A DNA stretch of 64,000 nt from Hyphomicrobiaceae bacterium. GTDB lineage: Bacteria > Pseudomonadota > Alphaproteobacteria > Rhizobiales > Ancalomicrobiaceae. Both the position numbers and the translations under genes were made by a program. The stretch's first letter is position 1; every line of letters starts with the position of its first letter. The stretch is taken from assembly GCA_016793065.1 (NCBI GenBank), contig JAEULV010000113.1, forward strand, positions 1 to 64,000. The letters run 5' to 3'. Below are positions 30,310 to 39,358 of the stretch, piece after piece. Under the pieces are notes generated by a model. The model was not told the origin of the DNA, did no database searches, and saw only the letters and a program-made list of their open reading frames with translations.

Positions 30310-31227
30310 TCAGTCGCCGTCGGGGCGTGGGGCGGTTTGGGCGGTTTCGTACATGGCGTTGGTGGCGGCGGCGAGGACGAGGATGGCGCCGGCGGCGCTG
30401 GCGAGGGTCGGCGCCTCGCCGTAGATCGCCCAGCCGATCAGGGCCATCAGGATCAGGCGCAGGTAGTTGAGCGGCGCCAGCGCCGAGGTCTCGCCCATGC
30501 GCAGGGCGGTGGTGAACAGCCAGATGCCGGCGGTGAAGATGAGGCTCATCGCCACCAGGATCAGCCAGTCGAACGGCGTCGGCGTCACCCAGAACCACAG
30601 GGCCGGCGGGGTCACCAGCACGAGGATGACCAGCCCCTGCCAGAACAGCACGGTCTCGGTGCGGTCGTATTCGGCGCCGACCCGCAGGATGATCATGTTG
30701 GCGGCGCCGCACAGGGCGCCGAACAGCGCCACCAGGGCGTTGAGCTCGAGCCCGCCGCCGAAGGGGCGGACCATGATGGCGACGCCGACGAAGCCGACGG
30801 CGGTGGCCGACCAGCGGCGCCAGCCGACCCGCTCGCCGAGGAACAGCGCGGCGAAGGCTGTGGCGAAAAGCACTTCCGCCATCTGGATGGCGGTGGCGTC
30901 GGCGAGCGGGATCAGCAGCACCGCCGACAGGCCGCAAAGCATCGCCCCGGTCGCCGAAACCCCGCGCGCCGCGTGCAGGTCGAGGCGGCGCGGCGACAGG
31001 ATCAGGGCGCGCATCCGCCAAAACAGCGGCGCCATCAGCGCGATCGCCAGCACCTGCCGGACCAGCACCATCTGGATCACCGGGATATGGCCGCCGATCT
31101 GGCGCGCGAGCACCGCCATCACCGAGAAGATGACGAAGGCGGCGATCATCAGCAGCGCAGCGACAAGGTTGGCCGGCAGGCGGCGCAGGTATCGACCCGG
31201 GGCGGAAACGGCGTGAAGGAGATTCAA
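30310..31227 (-). CDS. EamA/DMT-family transporter
   Basis: A 305-residue membrane protein with ten predicted helices in two EamA repeats, the first from about residue 20 and the second beginning near LNALVALFGALCGAANM. The family exports metabolites such as amino acids or, in some cases, takes up small compounds. It lies downstream of the Ugp-like operon and metallophosphoesterase on the same strand, after a 177-bp gap, so co-transcription is possible but not certain. Confidence 0.8.
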   Translation of the reverse strand: MNLLHAVSAPGRYLRRLPANLVAALLMIAAFVIFSVMAVLARQIGGHIPVIQMVLVRQVLAIALMAPLFWRMRALILSPRRLDLHAARGVSATGAMLCGLSAVLLIPLADATAIQMAEVLFATAFAALFLGERVGWRRWSATAVGFVGVAIMVRPFGGGLELNALVALFGALCGAANMIILRVGAEYDRTETVLFWQGLVILVLVTPPALWFWVTPTPFDWLILVAMSLIFTAGIWLFTTALRMGETSALAPLNYLRLILMALIGWAIYGEAPTLASAAGAILVLAAATNAMYETAQTAPRPDGD

Positions 31228-31404
31228 GGCGGATTGGCCTCGCGGTCGCGTCAGGGGGCGTCGCGGCCGGGGGCGGCGCGCGGCACATGGATCGAGGATG
31301 GATGCCGGAACATCGGGCGCGCTGAACGGCAGCGGAAGCCGCGACGATCCCGAGGCGACGCGACGGGCGCCGGCCTCGGGATCGGAAGGTGGCGGCGGCT
31401 GAAC

Positions 31405-32262
31405 TCAGCCGACGCTGGGGAACGGCCGCTTGACGACTTCGTAATAGCCGTGCGGTTCCGAATGGCTCCAGTTGCGGATGTCCATGTTGATCATGAAGGT
31501 CGGCTCGACCCGCTCGACGGTGAAGTCGTCGCCGTCGAAGCGATAGACGAGGAAGCCGTTATAGGCGTCGCCGCCGAGGCTGCCATCGCTGGACATGAAC
31601 GCGGTCGCCGGCGCCCACTGGTAGCAGATGCCGTCGAGATCGAGACGGCGGTCTTCATGAAGATGCCCAGAGGCGATCAGCTTGACGCCCGGTGCCCTGG
31701 CGACCAGATCCAGCACGCGGCGACGGGCCGCCGGCACGACGTTCATGTGGGTCGACCGGTCCTCGTCGATCGTGTCGATGAACAGCGGATAGTGCAGGAA
31801 CAACGCCGTCGGCGCGGTGCGCTCGCCCAGCTCGGCGGCGAGCCAGGCGAACTGTTCCTCCTCCTCGGCAAGGCCGCTGCCGAGAAGCTGGCTGTTGAAG
31901 CCGATCAGTTTCCAGTTGCCGATCTCGACGGCGAAGCGGTCGGCGCCGAAGATGTCGCGATAGATCGCCAGCCGGTCGTTGTTGATCGGCTGATGCAGGC
32001 CGCCCTTGAACGGGACGAGGCCGACGTCGTGATTGCCCGGCACCACGTGGCAGGGCACGGCGATGCGGCCGAGCTGCTCGGCGGCGAAGGCGACGTCGGC
32101 GCTGTCGTCCGGGCCGTTGAGCGCCAGGTCGCCGGTGACGACGACGGCATCGGGGGCGATCTCGGCCAGGGCCTCAAGCGCGATGTCGTAATTGAACTGG
32201 AAATACGGCCGCGAGCGGCTGAGATGGATGTCGGACAACTGCACCAGGGTGAAGGCGGTCAT
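31405..32262 (-). CDS. metallophosphoesterase, GpdQ/CpdA-type phosphodiesterase (first of three)
   Basis: A 285-residue binuclear metallophosphoesterase with the complete motif set: DIH in LSDIHLSR, GD in TGDLALNGP, GNHD, the single His in FLHYPLF, and GHLH in SGHLHED. No signal peptide, so it should act in the cytoplasm. Relatives hydrolyse glycerophosphodiesters (GpdQ) or cyclic nucleotides (CpdA). Because it follows a Ugp-like transporter, where classical operons carry the unrelated phosphodiesterase UgpQ, it most likely plays that role. The C-terminal extension after the catalytic core is distinctive. Confidence 0.82.
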   Translation of the reverse strand: MTAFTLVQLSDIHLSRSRPYFQFNYDIALEALAEIAPDAVVVTGDLALNGPDDSADVAFAAEQLGRIAVPCHVVPGNHDVGLVPFKGGLHQPINNDRLAIYRDIFGADRFAVEIGNWKLIGFNSQLLGSGLAEEEEQFAWLAAELGERTAPTALFLHYPLFIDTIDEDRSTHMNVVPAARRRVLDLVARAPGVKLIASGHLHEDRRLDLDGICYQWAPATAFMSSDGSLGGDAYNGFLVYRFDGDDFTVERVEPTFMINMDIRNWSHSEPHGYYEVVKRPFPSVG

Positions 32263-32346
32263 GGCGGGCTCCGGGGCGGACGGCGCGATTGGGAAACGGT
32301 GGCCGTGGCGGGCGGGAAAGGGATCATTCCAGGCGGCGGGAAAGCA

Positions 32347-32377
32347 GCCGGCGCCCCCCGATCAGGAGGGCGCCGGC
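32347..32377 (-). terminator. hairpin between binding protein and metallophosphoesterase genes
   Basis: A 10-bp stem (GCCGGCGCCC and its complement) lies in the 138-bp gap after the ugpB-like gene. There is no proper T-tract, so it may stabilise the upstream message or attenuate transcription into the metallophosphoesterase rather than terminate fully. Confidence 0.4.
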
Positions 32378-32400
32378 ATTCAGGTCGCGGGCGTGGAGGC

Positions 32401-33696
32401 TCAGGGGAGCTTCGGCAGCAGCGACGCGGTCAGTTCGACGGTCTGGGTGAGGCCGACATCCGGGGCGATCTCGCCGCGCATGACGCGACCGATGATTTCC
32501 TTCTGGCCACGGGCGATCTTGACGCTGTTGGTGCCCGGATAGCCATACCACTTGCGCGCCACCGGGATCTGGTCGAGCGAGGTGCGCCAGTTCGGGCTCA
32601 CGGCGTAGAACTCGCCGAGGAATTCCTTTTCCATGACGCGCTGGTTCGCCGGCATGTAGCCGGAGGCGAGCACGGCTTCCTTCTGGCCCTGCGGACCGGT
32701 GACCCACTTGATGAACTCCCAAGCGGCCTTCTGCTTGGCGGCGTCGCGGGTCAGCATGGTCACGGCATTGCCGCCGGTCGGCAGGCCGCCCTTCTGCTTG
32801 TCGGCCATCGGATAGCGGGTGGTGCGCAGGGTGAAGGTCTTGCCGACGCCGAGTTCGGTCGACTTGAGGCTGGCGGTCGACTGGAACAGGACGCCCATCT
32901 TGCCGGCGAGGAACTGCTGGCGCGACTGCTGGTCGTCGCCGAGCTTCATCTTGCCGTCGACGACGAAGCGGCGCAGCAGCTTGAACGCCTCGGTGCCGGA
33001 ATTGTCGCCGAACGCCACCTTGGCATCGGCGGCGTCCATCAGGTTGCCGCCGTACTGGTAGATCATCGCCTGGAAGAACCAGTCGTCGGTGCCGGAATGG
33101 ATGCCCATGTAGAAGCCGTCGATGTCGGCGCCGAGGCCGGCGATCTTCGAGGTCAGGGCGAGGAAGTCATCCCAGTTGGTGGGGAAGGCATCCGGATTGC
33201 CGCCTGCCTGCTTCACCAGCTCCTCGTTGAAGTAGACGATCGGGGTCGAGGTGTTGAAGGCCATGCCGGCCTGTTGGCCGTCGACTTCGCCCAGCGCCAG
33301 GATGCGGTTGGCGTAGTTCTTGGCCTTCCACTCGGCGCCCTCGGCGGCGATGAACGAATCGAGCGGCACGAACAGGTTGCGGCTCTTCAGGGTGCGGGCC
33401 ATCGGTGCCAGCAGGTGGAAGCCGGAATAGTAGATGTCCGGCAGGGCGTTGGTCATCGCCTGGCGCAGGATCAGCTGGTGGGCGTCCTCGTAGCTCGCCG
33501 GCGAGGTCTGGAAGACGATCTTGATCTCCGGGTTGGCGGCCATGAACTGCTCGGCGATCGCCTGATGGAACTTGTCGTGGCCCGGCCAGGCATGGACGAC
33601 GTTTAGTTCGACCGGGGCGGCAAGGGCGCGGGTGGAAATGAACGGGGCGGCAAGGGCGCCAGCGGCGATGCCCTTCAGAAGATCACGACGCAGCAT
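32401..33696 (-). CDS. ABC transporter periplasmic binding protein, UgpB-like
   Basis: A 431-residue family 1 binding protein with a Tat-like leader (RRDLLKGIAAGALAAP) cleaved near STRALA. The mature region starts VELNVVHAWPGHDKFHQ, typical of the glycerol-3-phosphate and sugar-binding group. Together with the two permeases and UgpC-type ATPase it forms a complete importer. The adjacent phosphodiesterase and the possible Pho box and operator upstream suggest a phosphorylated polyol such as a glycerophosphodiester as cargo. Classical carbohydrate uptake is the alternative. Confidence 0.8.
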   Translation of the reverse strand: MLRRDLLKGIAAGALAAPFISTRALAAPVELNVVHAWPGHDKFHQAIAEQFMAANPEIKIVFQTSPASYEDAHQLILRQAMTNALPDIYYSGFHLLAPMARTLKSRNLFVPLDSFIAAEGAEWKAKNYANRILALGEVDGQQAGMAFNTSTPIVYFNEELVKQAGGNPDAFPTNWDDFLALTSKIAGLGADIDGFYMGIHSGTDDWFFQAMIYQYGGNLMDAADAKVAFGDNSGTEAFKLLRRFVVDGKMKLGDDQQSRQQFLAGKMGVLFQSTASLKSTELGVGKTFTLRTTRYPMADKQKGGLPTGGNAVTMLTRDAAKQKAAWEFIKWVTGPQGQKEAVLASGYMPANQRVMEKEFLGEFYAVSPNWRTSLDQIPVARKWYGYPGTNSVKIARGQKEIIGRVMRGEIAPDVGLTQTVELTASLLPKLP

Positions 33697-33840
33697 GGGG
33701 GGCTCCAGGGGGATTGAGGGTTGAGGAGGTGGTCGCCGGCCGGGGCCGGGCTTGGCATGTCCCGCGCGCGGCGTGCCGCGAGCGGATCGGGGATTGCCGG
33801 GCGGGGCCGTCGGACCCGCGCGGAGATGCGGGTTCTCGGC

Positions 33841-34725
33841 TCACTTCACGCCGGTCATGGTGATGCCGCGGATGAAGTGGCGCTGGGCGAACAGGAAGAC
33901 GACGACGAGGGGGGCGGTGATGATCGCCGCGCCGGCCATCAGCGCGCCGTAGTTGGAGCCGGTCTCCTGATCGCGAAACAGCATCATGCCGAGGGGCGGC
34001 GTGGCGTGGCCCGGATCGGTCGTCACCACCAGCGGCCAATAGAGGTCGTTCCAGTGGGAGGTGACCGAAAAGATCGAGAAGGCGGCGATGGCCGGAACGG
34101 CGCTCGGCACGATCAGGCGGATGATGATCTCGAACTCGGTGAAGCCGTCGAGGCGGGCGGCGGCGATGATTTCCTGCGGGAAGGTCTTGAAGAACTGGCG
34201 GAACAGGAAGATCGCGAACACCGAGAGGAAGAACGGCACCATCACGGCGAAGTAGGTGTTGAGCATGCCGATCGACGACAGCGCCATGTAGATCGGCAGC
34301 GCCGTCACCTGCGGCGGCACGGTGAGGCCGAACAGGACAAGGCCGAACAACAGCGGCCGGGCGCGGAAGTCGAGCTTGGCCAGGGCATAGCCGGCGGGGA
34401 TGGCGCAGGTGAGCTGCACCACCAGGATGCCGGCGCAGACGATGGCGCCATTGAGCATGAACTGCAGCAGCGGCGAGTTGGCGAGCGCCTGGCCGTAGTT
34501 GGTCAGGCCGTGGAACTCGCTGGGGATCGGGTTGAAGCCGGCGGTGAAGACCGAGTCGGCGCTGCGGATCGAGGTCAGCAGCATCCAGACCAGCGGCAGC
34601 AGCACGAAGGCGGCGCCGAGCACGAGGACGGCATGGGCGAGGAAGCCGCCGAAGGCCTTGTCCAGCCGGGGCGCCGGCGCGGACGACCGGCGCGGCGCCG
34701 GCGGAGCGGTGTCGAGCGTCGTCAT
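33841..34725 (-). CDS. ABC transporter permease, UgpE/MalG-type
   Basis: A 294-residue permease with six predicted helices and the EAA loop AAARLDGFTEFEIIIRLIVP. It is the MalG-side subunit of the Ugp-like importer. Its ATG shares one base with the stop of the preceding permease gene (TGATG), giving coupled translation. A 144-bp gap follows before the binding protein gene. Confidence 0.85.
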   Translation of the reverse strand: MTTLDTAPPAPRRSSAPAPRLDKAFGGFLAHAVLVLGAAFVLLPLVWMLLTSIRSADSVFTAGFNPIPSEFHGLTNYGQALANSPLLQFMLNGAIVCAGILVVQLTCAIPAGYALAKLDFRARPLLFGLVLFGLTVPPQVTALPIYMALSSIGMLNTYFAVMVPFFLSVFAIFLFRQFFKTFPQEIIAAARLDGFTEFEIIIRLIVPSAVPAIAAFSIFSVTSHWNDLYWPLVVTTDPGHATPPLGMMLFRDQETGSNYGALMAGAAIITAPLVVVFLFAQRHFIRGITMTGVK

Positions 34726-35663
34726 CAGTAGTGCACCTTGCGATCGAGGAAGAAGGCCTGCATCAGCGCCAGCACCACGACCACGACCAGGAAGACGATG
34801 GTCAGGGCGGAGGCATAGCCGATGTTGAAATACTGGAAGCCCTCCAGATACATGGAGTAGAGCATCACCTCCGAGCGGCCGAGCGGGCCGCCGCGGGTGA
34901 TGACGGCGACGGTGTCAAACACGCGAAACGCGGTGATGGTGGTGGTGACGACGACGAAGACCGTCGTCGGCCCGAGCATCGGCCAGGTGACGCGGGCAAA
35001 GCGATCCCAGGGATGGTCGGCGCCGTCGATCTCGGCGGCGTCGTAGAGGTCGCGCGGGATCGCCGTCAGGCCGGCGAGGAACAGCACCATGTTGAAGCCG
35101 ACCAGCTGCCAGATGCCGATCACCGCAAGGCCGAACAGCACGAGGGCCGGATCGCCGAAGGCATCGAACGGCTGCAGGCCGAGGGACCGCACCAGCGCCG
35201 CCACCGGGCCGATCTGCGGATTGAGCACGAAGTGCCAGACGACCGACATGGCGATCAGCGTCGTGGTGACCGGCAGGAAGTAGATGATCTGGTAGATCGT
35301 CCGCGTCTTCTTGCGCTCGTTGACGAGGATCGCCACCAGCAGGCCGGAGCCGACGGCGCCGGGCACGACGATTGCGACATAGAGGAAGGTGTTGGAGACC
35401 GAGCGCCAGAACACCGGATCCGACAGCATCTTGGCGTAGTTGCCGAGGCCGACGAACTGCCAGTCGATGGCGCCGAGCTCGTAGTTGGTGAAGCTCAGGA
35501 TCGAGACGACGACGATCGGGACGATCAGCAGCGTCAGGATCAGCAGCAGGGCCGGCGTGGCGAACCAATAGGCGGCTTGCGCCTCGACCCGGTGCTGGAC
35601 GTCGCGCACGGTGGCGCGGGCGGGCGGGGCCAGGGCGGCGCCGTTGGCGGTGGCGAGCGTCAT
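34725..35663 (-). CDS. ABC transporter permease, UgpA/MalF-type
   Basis: A 312-residue permease with six helices and the EAA loop AAEIDGADHPWDRFARVTWP. It is the MalF-side subunit. It starts four bases after the ATPase gene stop and runs into the UgpE-type gene, so the three cytoplasmic-membrane components are encoded as one tight block. Confidence 0.85.
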   Translation of the reverse strand: MTLATANGAALAPPARATVRDVQHRVEAQAAYWFATPALLLILTLLIVPIVVVSILSFTNYELGAIDWQFVGLGNYAKMLSDPVFWRSVSNTFLYVAIVVPGAVGSGLLVAILVNERKKTRTIYQIIYFLPVTTTLIAMSVVWHFVLNPQIGPVAALVRSLGLQPFDAFGDPALVLFGLAVIGIWQLVGFNMVLFLAGLTAIPRDLYDAAEIDGADHPWDRFARVTWPMLGPTTVFVVVTTTITAFRVFDTVAVITRGGPLGRSEVMLYSMYLEGFQYFNIGYASALTIVFLVVVVVLALMQAFFLDRKVHY

Positions 35664-35667
35664 GGCG

Positions 35668-36855
35668 TCACTCCGCGCTGGCGACGCGCGACGGCACCGC
35701 CGCGGCGCGGGCGGCGACGCCGCCGGCGACGCGGCGGCCGTCGAGATCGAACAGCAGGGCGCGGGTCGGGTCGATGCCGATGTCGATGACGGCGGCGAGG
35801 CGTCCGGCGGCGCGGGCGCGCTCGTAGACGTCGAGGGGCTCGCGAACGATGAACTGGGCTTCGTCGCCGTCGAGCTCGCAATGCAGGAAGACCTCGGCGC
35901 CGAGATTTTCCACGGTCTGCAGCCGCGCCTTCAGCACCGGCGCACCGGCGACGGGCTCGAGCGTCAGGGTTTCGGGGCGCAGGCCGACCTGCACCATGCC
36001 GGCCACCGGCGCATCGGTGCGCAGCGGCAGCATGGCGGTGCCGACCTCGATGCCGGCGGCGTCGACGCGGCCCGGCAGCACGTTGATGCCGGGGCTGCCG
36101 ATGAAGCGGGCGACGCGCAGGTCGGCGGGGTCGTGATAGAGCTCCGACGGGGTGCCGAGCTGGACGATGCGGCCCTCATCCATCAGCGCGACGCGATCGG
36201 ACATGGTCATCGCCTCGACCTGATCGTGGGTGACATAGATGAAGGTCACGCCGAGGCGCTTGTGCAGTTCGGTCAGTTCGGTGCGCATGTGGACGCGCAG
36301 CTTGGCGTCGAGGTTCGACAGCGGCTCGTCCATCAGGAACACGTCCGGGTGGCGAACCATGGCGCGGCCGAGGGCGACGCGCTGACGCTGGCCGCCGGAG
36401 AGCTGCGCCGGCTTGCGATCGAGCAGCGGCTCGATGTGCAGCTGGCGGGCAACGGCCTCGACTTCCTCGCGGATCGACTGCATCACGGCGGCGCGGCGCG
36501 GCGACAGGCGGCCGATCAGCGGCAGGCGCTCGATCAGCCGCAGGCGCTGCATGATCAGCGGCATCGACATGTTCTGCGCCACCGTCATGTGCGGATAGAG
36601 CGCATAGGACTGGAACACCATCGCCACATTGCGCTGCTTGGGGCGCAGGGCGTCGACGATGCGGTCGCCGATGGCAATCGAGCCGGAGTCCTGCGCCTCG
36701 AAGCCGGCGATGACGCGCAGCATGGTCGACTTGCCGCAGCCGGAGGCGCCGACCAGCGTCAGGAATTCGCCGTCGCGCACCTCAAGGCACACATCCTTCA
36801 GCACGCTGGTGGAGCCGAAGGTCTTGGTGACGTTCTGTATGTCGAGCGCGGCCAT
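35668..36855 (-). CDS. ugpC: ABC transporter ATP-binding protein, UgpC/MalK-type
   Basis: A 395-residue ATPase with Walker A GASGCGKST, signature LSGGQRQR, Walker B DVFLMDEPLSNLD and switch His in THDQ. The C-terminal 150 residues form the OB/TOBE regulatory region typical of UgpC and MalK. It is first in the minus-strand operon (ATPase, two permeases, binding protein, metallophosphoesterase). The promoter region upstream contains a candidate GntR operator and Pho-box-like heptamers. The symbol denotes family. Confidence 0.82.
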   Translation of the reverse strand: MAALDIQNVTKTFGSTSVLKDVCLEVRDGEFLTLVGASGCGKSTMLRVIAGFEAQDSGSIAIGDRIVDALRPKQRNVAMVFQSYALYPHMTVAQNMSMPLIMQRLRLIERLPLIGRLSPRRAAVMQSIREEVEAVARQLHIEPLLDRKPAQLSGGQRQRVALGRAMVRHPDVFLMDEPLSNLDAKLRVHMRTELTELHKRLGVTFIYVTHDQVEAMTMSDRVALMDEGRIVQLGTPSELYHDPADLRVARFIGSPGINVLPGRVDAAGIEVGTAMLPLRTDAPVAGMVQVGLRPETLTLEPVAGAPVLKARLQTVENLGAEVFLHCELDGDEAQFIVREPLDVYERARAAGRLAAVIDIGIDPTRALLFDLDGRRVAGGVAARAAAVPSRVASAE

Positions 36856-37014
36856 CGCGAACTCCCAATAGGCAGACGCGCAAACGACATGGCTTCGCCG
36901 CCACCGGATCGTTGCGCGATCCGGCCGCGAGCGGCCCTGTCGGGTCCGGAGCGGGTCTGTCGGTTGCCGATGTGTCGGAGCGGCGGTCGGCGAGGACCAT
37001 CGCGATCAGGTTAA

Positions 37015-37037
37015 CTTGTCTAGCCAATACCCATCAG
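37015..37037 (-). promoter_or_regulatory. candidate UTRA-regulator operator, site E
   Basis: On the minus strand this reads CTGATG-N11-GACAAG, with CTA directly before GACAAG. The right half matches four sister sites in the island; the left half is poor (three of six). It lies 160-182 bp upstream of ugpC. Confidence 0.4.
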
Positions 37038-37039
37038 CT

Positions 37040-37068
37040 TTGACGCGGCGATGACTTCCACATGAAGT
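37040..37068 (-). promoter_or_regulatory. possible Pho box upstream of the Ugp-like operon
   Basis: On the minus strand the heptamers ACTTCAT, AAGTCAT and GCGTCAA are spaced exactly 11 bp apart. Matches to CTGTCAT are four, five and four of seven, so the call is tentative. Spacing and position (about 185-215 bp upstream of ugpC) are the main support. Confidence 0.35.
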
Positions 37069-37232
37069 TTTGATGCGAGCGGCCGAGCGGGGGCGGACAA
37101 GGGCGGGAACGCGGGCGTGAATGGGCGCGACGCGACGCCGCCGATCGGCATCGATCCGGGCTTTGCCTCCCCATGCGCCGGGCGACGGCCTGGATGCGGT
37201 GTCGCGGCGGCAGCGAAATGCGACTTGTAATC

Positions 37233-37250
37233 ATACCGACTGGTTGGTAT
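37233..37250 (+). promoter_or_regulatory. palindromic operator of the TetR regulator
   Basis: The 18-bp imperfect palindrome ATACCGACTGGTTGGTAT (arms ATACCGAC and GTTGGTAT, one mismatch pair) lies 8 bp before the TetR start codon. This is the size and placement of a TetR-family autoregulatory operator. Confidence 0.65.
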
Positions 37251-37258
37251 GTTCAAGC

Positions 37259-37891
37259 ATGGCCGGCCAAACGCAGCACAGTTCCAAGACCAAGCTTCTC
37301 ATCGCGGCGCTCAACGTCATCCGCGCCAAGGGCTACGCGGCGACGACCGTCGACGACATCTGCCATGCGGCGGCAGTGACGAAGGGGAGTTTCTTTCATC
37401 ATTTCAAGAGCAAGGACGATCTTGCCCTCTCCGCCGCCGCGTTCTGGGGGGACATGACCGAGGGCTTCTTCGCCTCGGCGCCGTATCACCAGCCGCTGGA
37501 CCCGCTGGAGCGGCTGCTCGGCTATGTCGACTTCCGCGCCGAGATCCTGCGGGGCGAGCTCTCCGACTATACCTGCCTGCTGGGGACCCTGGTGCAGGAG
37601 ACCTATGCAACCCATCCCGACATCCGCGCCGCCTGCGACAAGGGCATGTCGGACCACATCGCCATTTTGACGCGCGACATCGAGGCGGCGAAGCGGCTTT
37701 ACGCGCCGAACGCGCCGTGGAGCGCCGAAAGCGTCGGCTTCTTCATCCAGTCGGTGCTGCAAGGGGCCTTCATCTTCGCCAAGGCCAAGCAGGGGCCGGA
37801 CGTGGTGCGCGAGAGCCTGGCGCATCTGCGTCGATACCTGGAACTGATCTTCGGCCAATCCGAGAACCACGAAGCAAGGAAAACACCATGA
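37259..37891 (+). CDS. TetR/AcrR-family transcriptional regulator
   Basis: A 210-residue repressor. Residues 10-55 form the TetR helix-turn-helix (ALNVIRAKGYAATTVDDICH, then AAVTKGSFFHHFKSKDDL). The C-terminal domain is alpha-helical and ligand-specific. It starts at ATG 37259, just after an 18-bp palindrome, so it probably represses its own operon with the SRPBCC gene, whose start overlaps its stop (ATGA). Confidence 0.88.
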   Translation: MAGQTQHSSKTKLLIAALNVIRAKGYAATTVDDICHAAAVTKGSFFHHFKSKDDLALSAAAFWGDMTEGFFASAPYHQPLDPLERLLGYVDFRAEILRGELSDYTCLLGTLVQETYATHPDIRAACDKGMSDHIAILTRDIEAAKRLYAPNAPWSAESVGFFIQSVLQGAFIFAKAKQGPDVVRESLAHLRRYLELIFGQSENHEARKTP

Positions 37892-38337
37892 CGACGAAAA
37901 ACACCGTCCGCCTGCACCGGGTTCTGACGGCGAAGCCGGAGAAGGTCTACCGGGCCTTCATCGAAGCGGATGCGCTGGCGCGCTGGATCCCGCCGAACGG
38001 CTTCACCGCCCGGGTCGAACACCTGGATGCGCGCGTCGGCGGGACCTACAAGATGTCCTTCACCAACTTCACCACGGGGACAACCACGGGGTTTGGCGGT
38101 GAATACCGCGAATTGGTGCCGGGGGAACGGCTCTGTTACACGGACGTTTTCGACGACCCGGCGCTCGCCGGCGAGATCCTCGTCACCGTGACGCTGAAGC
38201 GGGTGTCGGTCGGCACCGAGCTTTCCATCGTGCAGGAAGGGCTGCCGGACGTCATTCCGCTGGAGCTGTGCTATCTCGGCTGGCAGGAATCGCTGCAAAA
38301 CCTGGCGCGGCTGGTCGAGCCGGAAATTCCCGGCTGA
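37888..38337 (+). CDS. SRPBCC / AHSA1-like protein
   Basis: A 149-residue START-like (SRPBCC) protein that begins VRLHRVLTAKPEKVYRAFI and contains the family phrase RWIPPNGF. The fold is a beta-grasp pocket for hydrophobic ligands. It is translationally coupled to the TetR gene (ATGA), a frequent pairing in which both respond to the same compound. The function is unknown and a link to the surrounding phosphorus genes is not evident. Confidence 0.82.
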   Translation: MTTKNTVRLHRVLTAKPEKVYRAFIEADALARWIPPNGFTARVEHLDARVGGTYKMSFTNFTTGTTTGFGGEYRELVPGERLCYTDVFDDPALAGEILVTVTLKRVSVGTELSIVQEGLPDVIPLELCYLGWQESLQNLARLVEPEIPG

Positions 38338-38365
38338 TACCCCGAGGCCAAGCGAAGGCGGCGGC

Positions 38366-39112
38366 TCAGGCCGTGTCGACGCGCAGGACCATGCGGGTCG
38401 TCGGAATGACCGAATGGCTGAAAAAGATCGGCCGTCCGTCGCGATCCTGGTCGACATACATCATCACCAGAACCGGCGTCTCGACCGGGATATCGAGGGC
38501 GTCCGCCTCGCGCGGACGCGGGATTCGGCAGTCGATCCAGGTCGAGGCACGGGTGAAGTCGGTGACGCCGTACTCGGCCAGGGCCTCGGTGAAGCTCGAC
38601 AGTCGCTCGAACGCCGTGTCGAGGCCGGCGAAGCGGGCCTTCTCGAAGAAGTGGTAGGAATAGGTGGCGATGCCGGCGCTGGCGACGCGCAGGGTTTCGG
38701 TCACCAGCAGGGGCGCGCCCTCGTCGATGCGCAGGTGCTCGGCGATGCGGCGGGTGGCCGGGCATTCGGACACGGCGATGAGCCGGCCGCCGGGCGAGGC
38801 GGCGAACTGCTTTTCCACCTCGCTCCACTTGGCGTCCTTGTTGAGGCGATACTCGACCGGGCCGGTCCCGGAGACGAAGACGCCCTTGCCCTGAACCGCG
38901 ACCACCAGCCCGTTGCGGGCCAGCCGGGCCAGCGCCACGCGGACGGTGTGGCGATTGACGCCGTAGCGCTGGGAAAACTCGTGCTCCGACGGCAGCTTTT
39001 CGCCCGGCGCGATCAGGCCGGAGCGGATCTCCACCGTCAGATCGGTCTCGATCTGGCGCCAGACCGGGATCTGGGCGTTGCGCTGCAACAGGCGGGCATC
39101 GTCAAGCGACAT
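38366..39112 (-). CDS. GntR-family regulator with UTRA domain (HutC/PhnF-like)
   Basis: A 248-residue regulator. Residues 15-80 form the GntR winged helix (IPVWRQIETDLTVEIRSGLI, GEKLPSEHEFSQRYGVNRHT, then the wing at GKGVFVSG). Residues 95-240 match the UTRA ligand domain, with layout close to PhnF, a repressor of phosphonate or phosphate-uptake genes in other bacteria. It is divergent from the second metallophosphoesterase and central in the phosphorus island. I propose it binds the CTTGTC-N11-GACAAG-type sites before five transcription units. That regulon is inference from position and motif. Confidence 0.8.
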   Translation of the reverse strand: MSLDDARLLQRNAQIPVWRQIETDLTVEIRSGLIAPGEKLPSEHEFSQRYGVNRHTVRVALARLARNGLVVAVQGKGVFVSGTGPVEYRLNKDAKWSEVEKQFAASPGGRLIAVSECPATRRIAEHLRIDEGAPLLVTETLRVASAGIATYSYHFFEKARFAGLDTAFERLSSFTEALAEYGVTDFTRASTWIDCRIPRPREADALDIPVETPVLVMMYVDQDRDGRPIFFSHSVIPTTRMVLRVDTA

Positions 39113-39276
39113 GGCGCGTTCGTCCGGGTGATGATCTCAAGGATGGGCAAGGTCAGGCGGGGTCGCTGGCGGAATACCCCCTCGATGCCCCCGGCAACAA
39201 GCACTCAATTCGAGGGGGGCGAGGTCGGTTCGGCGCGGCGGGCGGCGGCGGGCCGCGTCATGGGGGTGCCATCCAG

Positions 39277-39299
39277 CTTGTCCATATTGCGAGGACAAG
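39277..39299 (+). promoter_or_regulatory. candidate UTRA-regulator operator, site A
   Basis: An exact CTTGTC-N11-GACAAG inverted repeat lies 60-82 bp upstream of the second metallophosphoesterase and about 165 bp upstream of the divergent GntR gene, so it could control both. A second exact copy is site B at 41217. Confidence 0.6.
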
Positions 39300-39358
39300 C
39301 ACGGCACGACCAATGGCTCGGCCTTGCCCCTCCCCCCTTGCGCTTGTTGAGGAAACCG

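Larger units (their letters stand above)
36856..37258. promoter_or_regulatory. divergent control region, Ugp-like operon / TetR gene
   Basis: This 403-bp gap drives the Ugp-like operon leftward and the TetR gene rightward. It contains CTTGTC-N11-CATCAG at 37015-37037 (half of the shared operator described elsewhere), three Pho-box-like heptamers on the minus strand between 37040 and 37068, and the TetR palindrome at 37233-37250. No gene is seen inside it. Confidence 0.6.

Noticed and set aside
30247-33606. A 1119-codon plus-strand open frame across the EamA, metallophosphoesterase and binding protein genes
   Set aside because: It is antisense to recognised genes and low in complexity; stop codons are rare on this strand because of high GC.
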